Shown here: in pieces, positions 48,675-58,845 of the stretch
How the letters are laid out: every line of letters starts with the position of its first letter
How positions within the stretch are numbered: position 1 is the first letter of the stretch
Source of the DNA: Alternaria dauci
Lineage: Eukaryota > Ascomycota > Dothideomycetes > Pleosporales > Pleosporaceae
Assembly (NCBI RefSeq): GCF_042100115.1
Contig: NC_091277.1
Coordinates: 2,232,001-2,296,000, forward strand
DNA: 64,000 bases
Direction of reading: 5' to 3'
The notes under the pieces: generated by a model
What the model was told of the DNA's origin: nothing
Databases searched by the model: none
The model's input: the letters and a program-made list of their open reading frames with translations, nothing else
Translations under genes and position numbers: made by a program

Positions 48675-49394
48675 TTTGCTGCTGGCTGCAGTCCACTCGC
48701 CTAGTCGCCGTAGTTGAACGACACGTCGGGCACCGCAATCGTCACACCCACGCGCGATGGAGAAGCGAGCGAATCCGAGTCGTCGATGTCTGGCAAGATG
48801 CTTTGGTAGAGATGCTACACTGCACTTGTTGCGGCGCGTCCTTTTTGCCGATGATGGTCGTAGAGGTACAATCTGCGCTGCTCAATCCCGGGCCGCGCTT
48901 CACGTCATTGCGCCTTGGCGTGCATGCAGCCTTGACAGCTGCGCTCCACATGCTAACGGTTCGCCAAACGTCAATCAGGGGTGCATACATACTCCAAGAC
49001 ATGCTGCGCTCGACTGCCTTCACATGTCATCTGGCCACTACTGACGAATACTATCATATATTGCATGTTATATCTCGCTTGACACCCGCGGTTGGATCGA
49101 TGGCTCATGATAAACGCCTCGACACCATGCTCCAAACCGAGAACAGCCGTCCATAACCAGAACATGCCCAATCCAACCTGTGCCCCAACAAAACAAATGA
49201 AATGCCTGCTGTAGGTCGTGTGGCGACGAAGCGAGGGGGTATCTTCTCCATGTCCCCGCTGGTCCGTGCATCACCTCCGCGCTTCTCCTTCTGCTGCCTC
49301 CGGGACTGATCCCATGTTGTGCAGCTTAAAACGCCAAAAGAATAAACAAACATTACATCCCATAACAGAAAACAGACCGTGTAAGCGCCTTGAA
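48675..49394. other. intergenic
   Basis: This is 720 bp between RMD1-like and RAX1-like genes on the same strand. It should contain the RMD1 promoter and the RAX1 3' UTR. No other feature is seen. Confidence 0.5.
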
Positions 49395-50595
49395 TCACAG
49401 ACGCTTACCGGGAACGAAGATGAAGAGGCAGCAAATAGCTACCGTCACGGCCAAGAACATGACGAGGACGGTGAGCGAGCGTCGGTTCAGCGTCTTCTTG
49501 ACAAACGGCTCCCTGATCTTGTTGAAGTCGAAGAAGGTGTACTCGCTGTACCCGGCAATGGCGATGATGGGGTCGAGCATGTACTGGTGTGTGAAGATGA
49601 GGTAGATGGCAATCGTAAAAGGAAGTATGATCTGCCTATAGCGTTAGTCGACATTCTCAAAAAGGGAGCGGGCCATGGCATACCCAGCAGCGTGTTCCTC
49701 TTGACTTGTCCAGGAAGATGAGAATGAACGACGTCCACACAGCGGCGAAGAAGCTGATCAGCCCCAGGATGAGACGCAGCATCATACTCTGCGGGACGAG
49801 GTTGCCAAGGCCCTTGTTCTGTAGGAATCCTGGATATGCGTCGCGCTCCATGGCTTGGAACACGTAGTCTTTGGCATTGTCAAACAGCTCAGGATCGGCG
49901 CGCTGCTCCTGTCCCTCAATGGCTTCTTGCACCTCGGCGAGTATACTCTGGGGGATGATGATTTCTCTCTCCGACCCAGGAAGCAAGTACGTGTACAGAA
50001 TCTTCTCGGCCGATGCCCGCAAATCCTCTCTCCGTGGCTGTGAGTTGTCAATGGACGAGTTCTGGCCGGGCGAGCTCGAATCGCCCGGGGTATCTAGTAC
50101 GTTCAGGCTTGGACGCGGGAACTCGCGGCTCTGATTGCTACCCTGGCTGTTCTGGGGCGAGTGGTTACGGCTTGGGTGGTCAGAACGGAGAAAGGCAGAC
50201 AAGCGCTGGTCAGACATGTTGTCTGCCTTTTCGTTCGAAGGGCCTTCTCCGGCGTTGTCCAGTGCGTAGGACGAACGCTTGGAATTCCGCTCGAGATCTG
50301 GTGTCTCCTCAATCATGCTCCTGTGCAGTCGTCGCACATAGAGCCGACACAGCTGCAGGTGTTGCGATACATCGAGCCTGGCGGCGGTTAGCCTCATCCG
50401 CAGACCCGGACGCCGAGTGGCTTACCAGAAGTCTAGGTAGTCAACAGACCGTTGTTGGTCTCGCATGTAGATGTAGAAGGAAAAGAGGTCTAGCGGCGCA
50501 GTCGTCTTACGACTGAGCACTTCAAAGAGCGTCGGGAAGCGGTTGCGCGTTTGGCCGGGCTGGTGCTGGGCATCTTGGGGGTCCTCGTAAGACAT
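49395..50595 (-). CDS. RAX1-like RGS-domain membrane protein
   Basis: Three exons: 50,595-50,426, 50,377-49,684 and 49,631-49,395, with introns of 48 and 52 bp, giving 366 aa. The N-terminus RFPTLFEVLSRKTTAPLDLFSFYIYMRDQQ, then SVDYLDFWLDVSQHLQLCRLY, is an RGS-type helical domain. An acidic and Ser-rich insert (residues about 90-190) separates it from the second RGS half (DLRASAEKILYTYLLPGS, IPQSILAEVQEAIE, FDNAKDYVFQAMERDAYPGFL). Three membrane segments follow: LRLILGLISFFAAVWTSFIL, WIILPFTIAIYLIFTHQ and LTVLVMFLAVTVAICCLFIF. Yeast Rax1 marks bud sites with Rax2; in filamentous fungi the family is tied to polarity and G-protein signalling. The first intron splits the codon of W57, and the frame is preserved throughout. 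Confidence 0.9.
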
Positions 50596-51702
50596 GATTG
50601 CTGTCGGCCCGGGGATGCTATGCTAACAAGAGGCGCGCGACAATGGTCGCTGTGACGTGAAGAACGGCAGTTATCGATAGATGCAGGGTCTGGCGTAGGG
50701 CTGGCGCCCAGCGTGCCGGCGATTGTTTGCCTGACTAGTGTTGCGGTTGCTGGGCGAACGAAGGGGAGCTTGATGGCCGGGCGGGTCGGAGCTTCAGTGA
50801 CGACGTGGTGGTGGTGGATGCTGTTGGAGAGAAGCAGGCGACGACGACTGTGGCCGTGGGGTAGCGGTGTCTCTTGGGCGTCGCGTGCGCCTCGACGTGT
50901 TGTCCAAGCTGACGTGAAGGCGGGAAATTAGGAGTGAGGTCGGCACCTCTAGCTTGGCGCGACGGTTGGTGGAGCGAGCGGCCGTGGCTTGCGATGGAGT
51001 TGAGGCGCGCACTGCACAACGGGGGGGATTACGATAAGGAGCAACACGTCACATGAAACTGCCGTCAGCTATCTATGCGCGCCCGAGTCGTTCAGATGAG
51101 CCCGCGGATCAAGTTGTGCGAGTTGATGAGGATGGTGCATGAATGATGCCGTCCGTGTACCTGAAACGCGAGGCAGGTCCAGAAGGGCCGCGACTGCACA
51201 ATTTCACGTGATGATCCCTGCCGCTCCAGGCACTCACCCACAAGCTCAACCGGCAGCAACCGTTGATAACGATACTCGAGGTCATGAACGAAACCCGGAG
51301 AGCGCATCCAGGAAACAAATAGTCGCGTTTGTCATCGTGATTCAGTGCGCCTGTACAAGCCATGGACTTCTTCTGGCGATCATCGTCCTTTAGACGCAGT
51401 ACGGGGACCTGTCGACGTTTGAAGCTACCGCTTGCTTCTGCGAGTGCGAGCAGTGTATAAGACGAGCAATCTGTGCTGGAAATCCCACACGTGCTTGCTG
51501 GAAATCTCCAATGATACTCACAGACAGCACATTAGCAACTTGATGGCCACATAGGGCCAAGTTGCCCCAAGGCAGCAGCCCTAGGCATGAGGCTGTGGCT
51601 GGCTTCACAGCTCGGCGCAGTCTCTACATAGCCCCTCGCACTTGGTTTTGATACATATTTCCTTTGCGCGCAACCAGAGTTTCATTACAACATACATCAG
51701 CA
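50596..51702. other. divergent intergenic region
   Basis: This is 1.1 kb between the starts of RAX1-like (-) and the dioxygenase (+). It includes GC-rich promoter-like DNA next to the RAX1 start. Overlapping frames of up to 94 codons on both strands show no motifs. Confidence 0.5.
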
Positions 51703-52595
51703 ATGGCGGCTAACAAAGTATTGCCTGCAGGCTTCAAAGAGGATCTGCTTCGCACCCAGGAACGTCGAGAACCTCCTCCCCCATCCACATTCACGCTCCC
51801 CGATGGATTCCTCGAGGGTCCAGCGCCCAATCTAATAAAGTCTAAAGTTGATTTCAAAAAGGCTGGAATACTGGAGAATGAGGATGCATGGGCTGTCATA
51901 CTCGACGGTGTTCTGTCAGAGGACGAGTGCAGCACCTTGCTACAAGCAGCTGAAGCGACTACAAACGGCACGTGGGAGAGAGCTATGGTGAACATCGGCG
52001 GCGGCATGCAAGCCATGTACGAAGACACGAGAAAGTGTGGTCGCATCATCTGGGACAACAAAGACATCATGGCCAAGTTATGGGCGCGGATAGAGGCGTC
52101 GGTGCCTGAGATTCATCGCTTGCAGAATTGGGCGCTCGTCACAGGCAACGGTCCAGCCAGGCGGGGAGAGACTTGGAAACTAACAAGACTGAATGAACGT
52201 GGACGCTATCTCAAGTACACCGGTGGAGAGTATTTCAAACGTATGTTTGGCACTGCATTCTAAGGTCGCAGCTACTGACGGAGTCAGCGCATTGTGATGG
52301 CACATATGAGACGCCAGACCGCACAGAACGCTCGTATTTCACCCTGCACCTATATCTCAACGATGCAGTACTGAAAAATGGTGAGAGGCAGCTCCAAGGC
52401 GGCGCCACTACATTTTTCAACGGCCGCATGGACCGCCGTATCGATGTTGAGCCAAAGGCTGGACGTGTCCTGCTCTTCCAGCATCGCTTCCTCATACATT
52501 CTGGCGACGACGTCGTGAAAGGCATCAAGTATACGTTACGGACGGACATCATGTACGCGATGGAGAAGAACGCAGCATCAGAGCCGGGGGAGTAG
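51703..52595 (+). CDS. prolyl-4-hydroxylase-like Fe(II)/2-oxoglutarate dioxygenase
   Basis: Two exons, 51,703-52,240 and 52,288-52,595, with a 47-bp intron (donor GTATGT, branch CTACTGAC, acceptor GTCAG), giving 281 aa. It should hydroxylate a peptidyl proline or similar target using Fe(II), 2-oxoglutarate and oxygen. The double-stranded beta-helix ligands are visible: H181 and D183 in PHCDGTY, H250 in FLIHSGDDV, and the 2-oxoglutarate-binding basic residues K260/R264 in GIKYTLRTDIMY. GGATTFFNG and VEPKAGRVLLFQH are also classic P4Hc segments. No signal peptide is present, so the enzyme is probably cytosolic or nuclear, unlike collagen hydroxylases. The start chosen is the first ATG; an in-frame stretch upstream has no ATG. 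The intron falls just before the HxD motif, splitting the codon of P180. Confidence 0.93.
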
Positions 52596-53600
52596 ACGGC
52601 TCTAGCAGAGGATGCATGAAAAGTTGCGCAACGCGTGGTCGCTCGGGTTTGGTGGGTTCGCGTGGTTCTTTGTTAGCAGTATCCTTGAACTAGAGTTGAT
52701 CGCGCGAATTGCGCACTTACATAGTAAAAAAAGTAGTGAACGGCCTGCCTCGCCAGAGTAATCAGAATCGAATGATACCATGCCCTCTTTCGCCAAAAGG
52801 CTACTCAAAGTCAAGTACGCCGCGTATTGTACTACAGTGTCACCTTGCTCCCGAAGGATCAAAGCACACAATCTTCGCACCGACTCCCATAGGGACACCA
52901 GTTCCACAACGCTCCCACCCAGGCAGGAGCGCGCTTTCTGGGCCCTGAGTTTTCTGATGCCGGATGCAGACGTGAGTCACGCCAGGCTCTTACGAGCAGT
53001 ACAGCCACAAGAGGGCTTGATGATGGTGAAGATTACTCCGAATTTCTCATTTGCAGGGTGCGACGAGCTCCGTAAAGAGCGTCTGTATGTGTGCAAAGAA
53101 ACGCAGCGTTGGCAAGGCAGGCCGTTGCAGAAGCAAGAAACATTTTTGGCGGGGTTTTGTAGCTCGCGCGCTGCCGCGCTAGCGTCGGCTAAAACTGCGC
53201 CCGTGACGCCAATCCACGTGGAACCCGTCTGTCTCCTTGAAAGCTTGCCGTACTCGTCATCTCGTCCTTTGCATTGCCTGTCCTGATCTCAGCTGCTGTT
53301 CCAAGCTGCCAATAGTACTATGTGCTTGGACGCATGCAAGTGGATATGGCGCCCCCGTCGACTAGATCCATCACACATGGCCAGGTTCCACTTCATTCAT
53401 TGTATATACATACTATAAGTGGTATCAATATGCATTTTACACAATTTCCAACTCACTATCCAATATTTATCCCCTCCTTGCATTCTCCCTTCCGAGCTTT
53501 CATACTCTTCTACACGCTGCCGTTACGCAACTGCATCACTACTCTCGTCTACCTAGCGCCTTTAGGGAAATTTCGACCAGTCACTCGGATCTAAGCAATC
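52596..53600. other. intergenic
   Basis: This is 1 kb between the dioxygenase and the first RING gene. A 168-codon ATG frame (52,780-53,286) is open on the plus strand, overlapped by an open minus-strand frame. It has no domain, no low-complexity bias and no splice partners, so I do not call it. Confidence 0.5.
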
Positions 53601-54477
53601 ATGTTCAACAAGATCATCGGTTACTCGAGAACGACTTTCCTCAAATATGGCGTCGTCCGCGCTAGCGACCATGATAGGTTCAACGATAACATGTGCTCTT
53701 TCTGTACGTACTATTGGCCATTCTAATGCAATACACAAGCTAATACGCCTAGGTCGGGATTCATACCACGAAGACCATCGTGCTGCCCGCGTCTCGTCTT
53801 GCGACCACGTATTCGGACACGATTGTCTTGAAGAAATGACCAAGGGCCCGAACGGGGATCTTTGTCCTATCTGTCGATCTCAATGGTTTCAGCCCCCTGG
53901 CCCGACTCTCATATCACGACTCTACAAATGCCTCTTTGTAGGCCCCAGGCTATATTTGGTAACTTTGATCCATCTCGCAGTATACAAGATCGAAGCCAAG
54001 ATCGAAGCCATGAGCCATACACTTCCGGCCTGGATGCAGTCCGTAGGTCACAACTTGTTATACGCGTGCAACGTGTATCGCCAAATCGACTCCATGATCA
54101 AACATTTCACCAACCTGTATGCGAGGAACCCAGGTTTGAGATACTGGATCATGTCACGGGCGATAAGACATAACAAATGGGACCTGTTCTTCATTAATCG
54201 CTGCTTCCCCTTAGCTGTTCAAATGGCAAACTCAGCCCTGACGAGCATAGGTATGGCGCCATCAAGCTCATGTGCGCAATTTCCGGCATATGTACTAGCG
54301 TTGAACGTAGTCAGAGTCAACACTCTGTTGATGTACGGCGTACGCTCTCGACTCAGGAGTCGGCGGGATCGTGCTATTTTCGTATTCATCACAGGTCTGG
54401 TTTTGACGCTTCATTCTTGGGCAGTTATCGTGGTATTCGAGACCGCTGCCGAGACATTCCAACAGGTTAGAAACTGA
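53601..54477 (+). CDS. RING-type membrane protein (paralog 1)
   Basis: Two exons, 53,601-53,703 and 53,753-54,477, with a 49-bp intron (donor GTACGT, branch GCTAATA, acceptor CCTAG), giving 275 aa. The N-terminal RING-like motif has C32, C35, C51, H53, C59, C72 and C75 (MCSFC, SCDHVFGHDCL, LCPICR). The fifth zinc ligand position holds Gly56, a variant common in fungal RING-like sequences. Hydrophobic segments follow: GPRLYLVTLIHLAVYKI and, near the C-terminus, AIFVFITGLVLTLHSWAVIVVFE, so the protein is probably a membrane-anchored E3 candidate. Residues FNDNMCSFC match FNDNKCSYC in the gene 600 bp downstream, so the two are tandem paralogs. No substrate can be inferred. Confidence 0.87.
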
Positions 54478-55085
54478 TCGGTAAAGACTTTGGTGTAGGT
54501 GGACACCCTCGAGTCGGCCGCGATTATAGACTATGAAGTCTCTAGACCTAAAGATGACGTTGATGGAAGCTGATGGAGAGCTGCTGAATAGTGAGACGGC
54601 ACTACATGATGCTGAAGAGGCGTCTTTTTGGAGTGTTTTCCAGCATCGGTCTCCCAGATGTGCAACTTCACGAAGCAGTTCATCATCCATTGAGCTCTTT
54701 GGTTGCATCCCAAAGCCTGCTACATAGATTTCTCTGTATTTTATCTCAAACCACTTTCGCAAGGTATATCGACTGTCACTTGAATATGCTTTGATGAATA
54801 TTAAGGAAGTGAATTCGTTGTGTTTATCACGACAGTACCTGGGTAAAGCCCCTCCTTGGCTGTGTTTCCAATCACGTCCCACGGATCCATTTTCTTGTCA
54901 ACCAAATTCCACATGTAGTGCAACTTTCATTTGTTCAACTCGAAAGACTGGTTGCGCGGTAGCGAACCACTCAAACACCATACCTCGCTCTCGGTTATCT
55001 CCCATCTACTCAATCTCGCCGCACAACTTACATTCCTCACTCTCTCAAACGAACTGAACCTACCAACTTTCATCCAACCAGCATC
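54478..55085. other. spacer between RING paralogs
   Basis: This is 608 bp of moderately AT-rich DNA that includes the promoter of the second RING gene. A minus-strand frame (54,295-54,882) runs through it and into the 3' end of paralog 1, without motifs. Confidence 0.5.
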
Positions 55086-55340
55086 ATGTTCGAAACTATC
55101 CTCGATCGTCGCGGCATCACGAAAGAAGAATTTCTGGCAACACGCGTCTTTCTAGCAAAACCCACCGACAAGTTCAACGATAACAAATGTAGCTACTGCT
55201 GGGGACCTTACAACGATTCCGGCCACCCTGGCATACGCTTTCGACCTTGTGATCATGTTATAGGGCGTCCATGCCTTTACACAATCATCAACTCGCATGG
55301 TGGTCATGTCTGCCATATCTGTCGGACCCGTTTGTTCTAG
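55086..55340 (+). CDS. small RING-type protein (paralog 2), in-frame TAG end
   Basis: An 84-codon gene with a single exon up to TAG at 55,338-55,340. The RING-like ligands are C35, C38, C55, H57, C63, C76 and C79 (KCSYC, PCDHVIGRPCL, VCHICR), with Gly60 at the fifth ligand position as in paralog 1. The FNDN-C-S-aromatic-C start of the motif and the closing CHICRTRLF (CPICRSQWF in paralog 1) show common origin. Paralog 1 is 275 aa with membrane segments after the RING; here the reading frame hits TAG right after the RING. The same frame then stays open for 47 sense codons (55,341-55,481, TAA at 55,482-55,484), encoding a hydrophobic segment. The short protein may be genuine, a recent nonsense truncation, or extended by readthrough. 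Confidence 0.72.
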   Translation: MFETILDRRGITKEEFLATRVFLAKPTDKFNDNKCSYCWGPYNDSGHPGIRFRPCDHVIGRPCLYTIINSHGGHVCHICRTRLF

Positions 55341-55484
55341 CCACGACCAACCGCTCTCGACGGTGAAGTTCAGATAGACTTCAAGAACTTGTTTCTCTTA
55401 TCCTTTATCATTTCAGGATGTTTGTTTACTTTCGGAGCATTGGTCTGGGAAGGTCTACAGATTGGAAGAGACTTCACGGAATAA
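55341..55484 (+). pseudogene. in-frame extension after TAG of RING paralog 2
   Basis: Immediately downstream of the TAG the frame continues with 47 sense codons to TAA. The encoded peptide has a polar start (PRPTALDGEVQIDFKN), then a strong membrane-like segment (LFLLSFIISGCLFTFGALVW), then a polar end (EGLQIGRDFTE). That layout (RING, short linker, membrane helix) mirrors paralog 1, so I read it as the former or conditional C-terminus of paralog 2. A possible 44-nt intron here (GTTTGT at 55,330 to TTCAG at 55,373) would shift the frame away from the hydrophobic segment, so splicing does not explain it. Confidence 0.55.
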
Positions 55485-55898
55485 GTTGACGTCGGGAAAG
55501 GCTAGCTAAATGCGTAAGACCCCATGGTGGTATACAATGTGGGCTGGATACATGGTTATCCTCCTACCGTCTCAGGACGCGCCTCGGAGCGGATTTCTGC
55601 CACACCTAAATTTAGGCGAGTATAGACGCACACCAAGCGCAGGCAAAGCCGATCTCGATCTCCGTCCCTTCATTCCACTCTCGCCCTTCCCGCAACGGCG
55701 ACAACTACAATGATTCTAAAGCGCTGGTTTGTGGCGTATTGCGTCCATCCCAGCATACACACAATACACTTTCCGTAGGCTCGTCCTAGTCCCGTGCAGA
55801 CATATCTCCTCAAATGAACGTACGGTACCTTGAGAAATGCGAGGACGCGTATCTGCATGTTCACCGGACACTGATATAGATGGCAATACAGTCTTACT
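55485..55898. other. convergent intergenic region
   Basis: This is 414 bp between RING paralog 2 (+) and the Hsp70-like gene (-). It contains the 3' UTRs of both, with nothing else recognisable. Confidence 0.5.
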
Positions 55899-58214
55899 CT
55901 ACCACACACTTGATCGGTTCTGCCGCGCGGGTATCACCTGAGCTCGGACAGCGTTCTTGTTGTCCCATCTTGCCCAGTTCATCCCCATTCTACCATTACT
56001 TTGGCTGTTTATTCCTCTCGCACGGTCATGAGCCATACCATAACTTGATACTGCCGGCAAGCTGTTCATCGGGAAGTCGGGGGCAACAGCCATCGTGTTC
56101 GGATCGGGCGGCCCACTCGCTTGCCATTCAACCTTGATAGAGTTGTCTTTCGACAGCTTGGTGCCGTTGTGCCATAGTTCGAAGGATAAATCGGCAGCAC
56201 CGAGGTTTACTTTGACAACGTAATTAATGCGGTGGTACTTTGGACCGGAGTTCCACCAGTGCCGGTTCTTCAGTTTGAATAGGGAAAGTGGGAGGGATGA
56301 GAAGTCTGACTCGATGTTGCAAATTGAACGACACGCTGAGGTCGTTAGTACAACTATTCGTATTGCGGCAAGAATGCATACCGTTGTTCATCACTATCGG
56401 AAGCTTAGATCTGTCGACTTCCGTACAGATCACCTCCGTAGGGTAGATCCTGGGAGGATTAGGATTCTTGGACGTCGCTGGCGGGCATTTTCGCTGGAAA
56501 CTCTTGACTATCGGATGATCACTTGACACAGGTTCGCCCTGCGCTGATCAGCTTTCTACCGTCATCTCAGACTGTCTGGGTGCTTTACCTGCTTGATGAA
56601 CCAGTCGATACAGTTCATGATGTACGTCTTCTTGTCCAAAGGGTCCACTTCGGTCTTCATCCCGTCGTGCGCGGGGTCGTAAGGATCGTACAAAATCTTG
56701 CACATCGTGCCGTAAGATGCGCGACTGCATCGCCATCCAAGAACCGATTGTCCAGTCTTGAGTTTCTGGACACGATCGGCCACGTTGCCCTTGCACACGA
56801 CGAGTTGGGGATCGGGAGCAATGCGGATCTGCATGTTGTTTGCATTGGATTGTAATGTGTAGCCGCATGCGTATCGGTTCCGTAAACAATGTTGGACGTA
56901 GGCAGAGTTACCGAGACCACCACTGAGGACGAGATGAGACACTTGTTCGGTTGGATATTTCTGTCGGACTCGGGAGAGCTGCTTGTCCATCAAGTCAAAG
57001 AGTTTCGACACCTGGGTATCGAAGAAGCCCTTCAAATCGTCTCTCTGAAGATGCATGTCTCCGTCGCTGATAGCGTAATCCTGGTTCGTGTACGCTCTAT
57101 CGAGCTTGGGTACCCGTACTGCGAAAGACTCAGTGTCCATCAGAGACTCCTCCGAGCCATAGTCGCACTTTGCGTTCTGATATTCCTTCGAGATTCGCAT
57201 CTCCCATGCAGCTTGATGAATATCGATTAGTCCCATTGGTTGCAGTTGGTCAGCACGCTGTAGTCGCTGCAGCACCTCTTTCTCGAAGAGGCTGTCAAGT
57301 TGCGCGGCTCCGATAGTGGCGCCAAAGACTACGTCGATCTGCTCAAGACTGATAGAGCTACCGTGTACATTCTTCACGCGAAACACCGAGAGATCTGTTG
57401 TACCCCCGCCTACGTCGCACACGAAGAGTATCTCGTTCTCCTTGAAGATACCCGGCATGCTGCGCGCTGTGTGTACTGCAGCCGCCTCTGCTTCTGTCAA
57501 ACCAATTGATGCCCTGTGGTTAATACAAGAACCGAATCCAGCCGCTGAGATCGTCTTCCGGAATCGTTCTACGGTTGGTATTGGCTTCCAGGTCGTGGGT
57601 ACCGAAAAGATGAACTCGATGTTTGCGTCTTCCCATCGGCTCGCGAGCTCCCCTCTCAGCCGGGCTTCAACGGTACGGTATAGGTATCGGAAATAATCGG
57701 TGTACCTGTAATATTGATCAATCGACCACGCAACCGATCTTGAGCGAGTATTTTACCATTTCTCCACTTCGTGTATGTGTGGTACCTTGGAGGGCTCACC
57801 CGACTTTCTCCGCATCTGTTCTAACAGGTCCTCGTCCAGCATAATCTTGAACCACTCCCGACTTTCGTACCCTGCACCACTACTCTCCTGTGCAGTTTCG
57901 GCCAGAAAGCCCCATGATGAAGGTGTTGCTGAGTCTTGAGGGTATACGAGCAGTGTCGGTACCTGTAATGGTTCAGTTGAGGTCTCGTGTGCGCAATCAG
58001 CTTCCTCACTTTATTTTCATTTGCTTGCGTCCTCCCCGGCCAGCGTTGAATGTGTCGGACATTATCGGATCCGGTGGCTACGTTGCAGTACGCGACACCA
58101 GTGCCTGATAGTTATATGAGCATTGCGATATCAGCGAGCCACAAGTCCATACTCACATGTCATCCCAAAATCAATGGAAATGACCAGATCTGGCCGGGGC
58201 CGAAATTGTTCCAT
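55899..58214 (-). CDS. Hsp70-like ATPase (actin-like fold), non-canonical
   Basis: Six exons: 58,214-58,157, 58,104-58,010, 57,962-57,757, 57,705-56,589, 56,538-56,382 and 56,335-55,899, with five introns of 46-52 bp, giving 689 aa. The actin/Hsp70 nucleotide-binding fold is clear: phosphate 1 ISIDFGMTCTGVAY (residues 12-25), phosphate 2 CDVGGGTTDLSVF (D217 region), and the adenosine motif VLSGGLGNSAYV (near residue 380). Spacing and the FGMTCTGVAY and SGGLG wording place it with the expanded fungal Hsp70-like/HSPA12-like proteins, not the DnaK chaperones. No canonical peptide-binding domain is visible after residue 490. The C-terminus is instead a unique 200 residues (HRINYVVKVNLGAADLSFELWHNG, and an Asn/Met-rich tail ending RSSVW). 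Such genes are numerous in filamentous fungi and their clients are unknown. Confidence 0.88.
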
Positions 58215-58845
58215 GGTGAATGTATGCTGCGTAGGAATGATTGATGAACGGACTGTTACTGTACACCATGCAGTTGGAATTTGCGAACCTTCTGAATCTA
58301 ACAGTGGTCATTCCGAGTATACCATGTCTGAACTTCGAAGACTAGCGAGGCCGAGACATGATGAATCTGTGTTTCTGAATGTAGACAACATATTTTCGGC
58401 TCAGCCTCGCGCTTCAACTCGGCCAAAAATTCGAGACCGATCTAGAAGATTACTGCATGAGGCCCGCTTTGGTACCGTGTAGTAGGTGGTGGTGGCGCAC
58501 AGTTTTGTTTGATGTGCCAGAATTAGATGCTAGAGTACGCCACTTTACCTTGTACCCATGACCGCTCGATAAGCCTACATTTGGACCCCACATTATGCAG
58601 CTCGATGCTAGGTTGCCGGTGTCTGCCTCGTCAACATTTACCAATTCCGGCGAAAACCAATATCATCGGATCCTGTGGTCTGCCGTGCTGTAGTACAGCT
58701 AAGGCGTGCACATCTTTGGCCATGCCGTGCCAGTGAGCAGCAGTGCGGAGGACCTGTAGTACAGCCACAAAAGCCTGGTCGCAATTTGTCTGGAGACCTT
58801 TGTTCCTCTACCTTTCTTCGCACCTTCGTGCATCTTAGCTTCGAA
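58215..58845. promoter_or_regulatory. divergent promoter region
   Basis: This is 631 bp between the starts of the Hsp70-like gene (-) and the single-pass membrane protein (+). No TATA box or heat-shock element array is apparent. A 119-codon frame (58,123-58,482) overlaps the Hsp70-like exon 1 and has no motifs. Confidence 0.45.

Noticed and set aside
47568..48704. 378-codon open frame antisense to the RMD1-like gene
   Set aside because: It is Val/Leu/Ala/Gly-rich with no domain, and is explained by the GC-biased third positions of the real gene on the other strand, which shows family-wide motifs and a supported splice.
52780..53286. 168-codon ATG frame between the dioxygenase and RING paralog 1
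   Set aside because: There is no domain, composition is neutral, and a minus-strand frame overlaps it; length alone is not enough at this GC content.
54295..54882. 195-codon minus-strand frame overlapping the 3' end of RING paralog 1
   Set aside because: It has no motifs and no ATG-proximal promoter-like sequence, and part of it is the antisense shadow of the RING gene.
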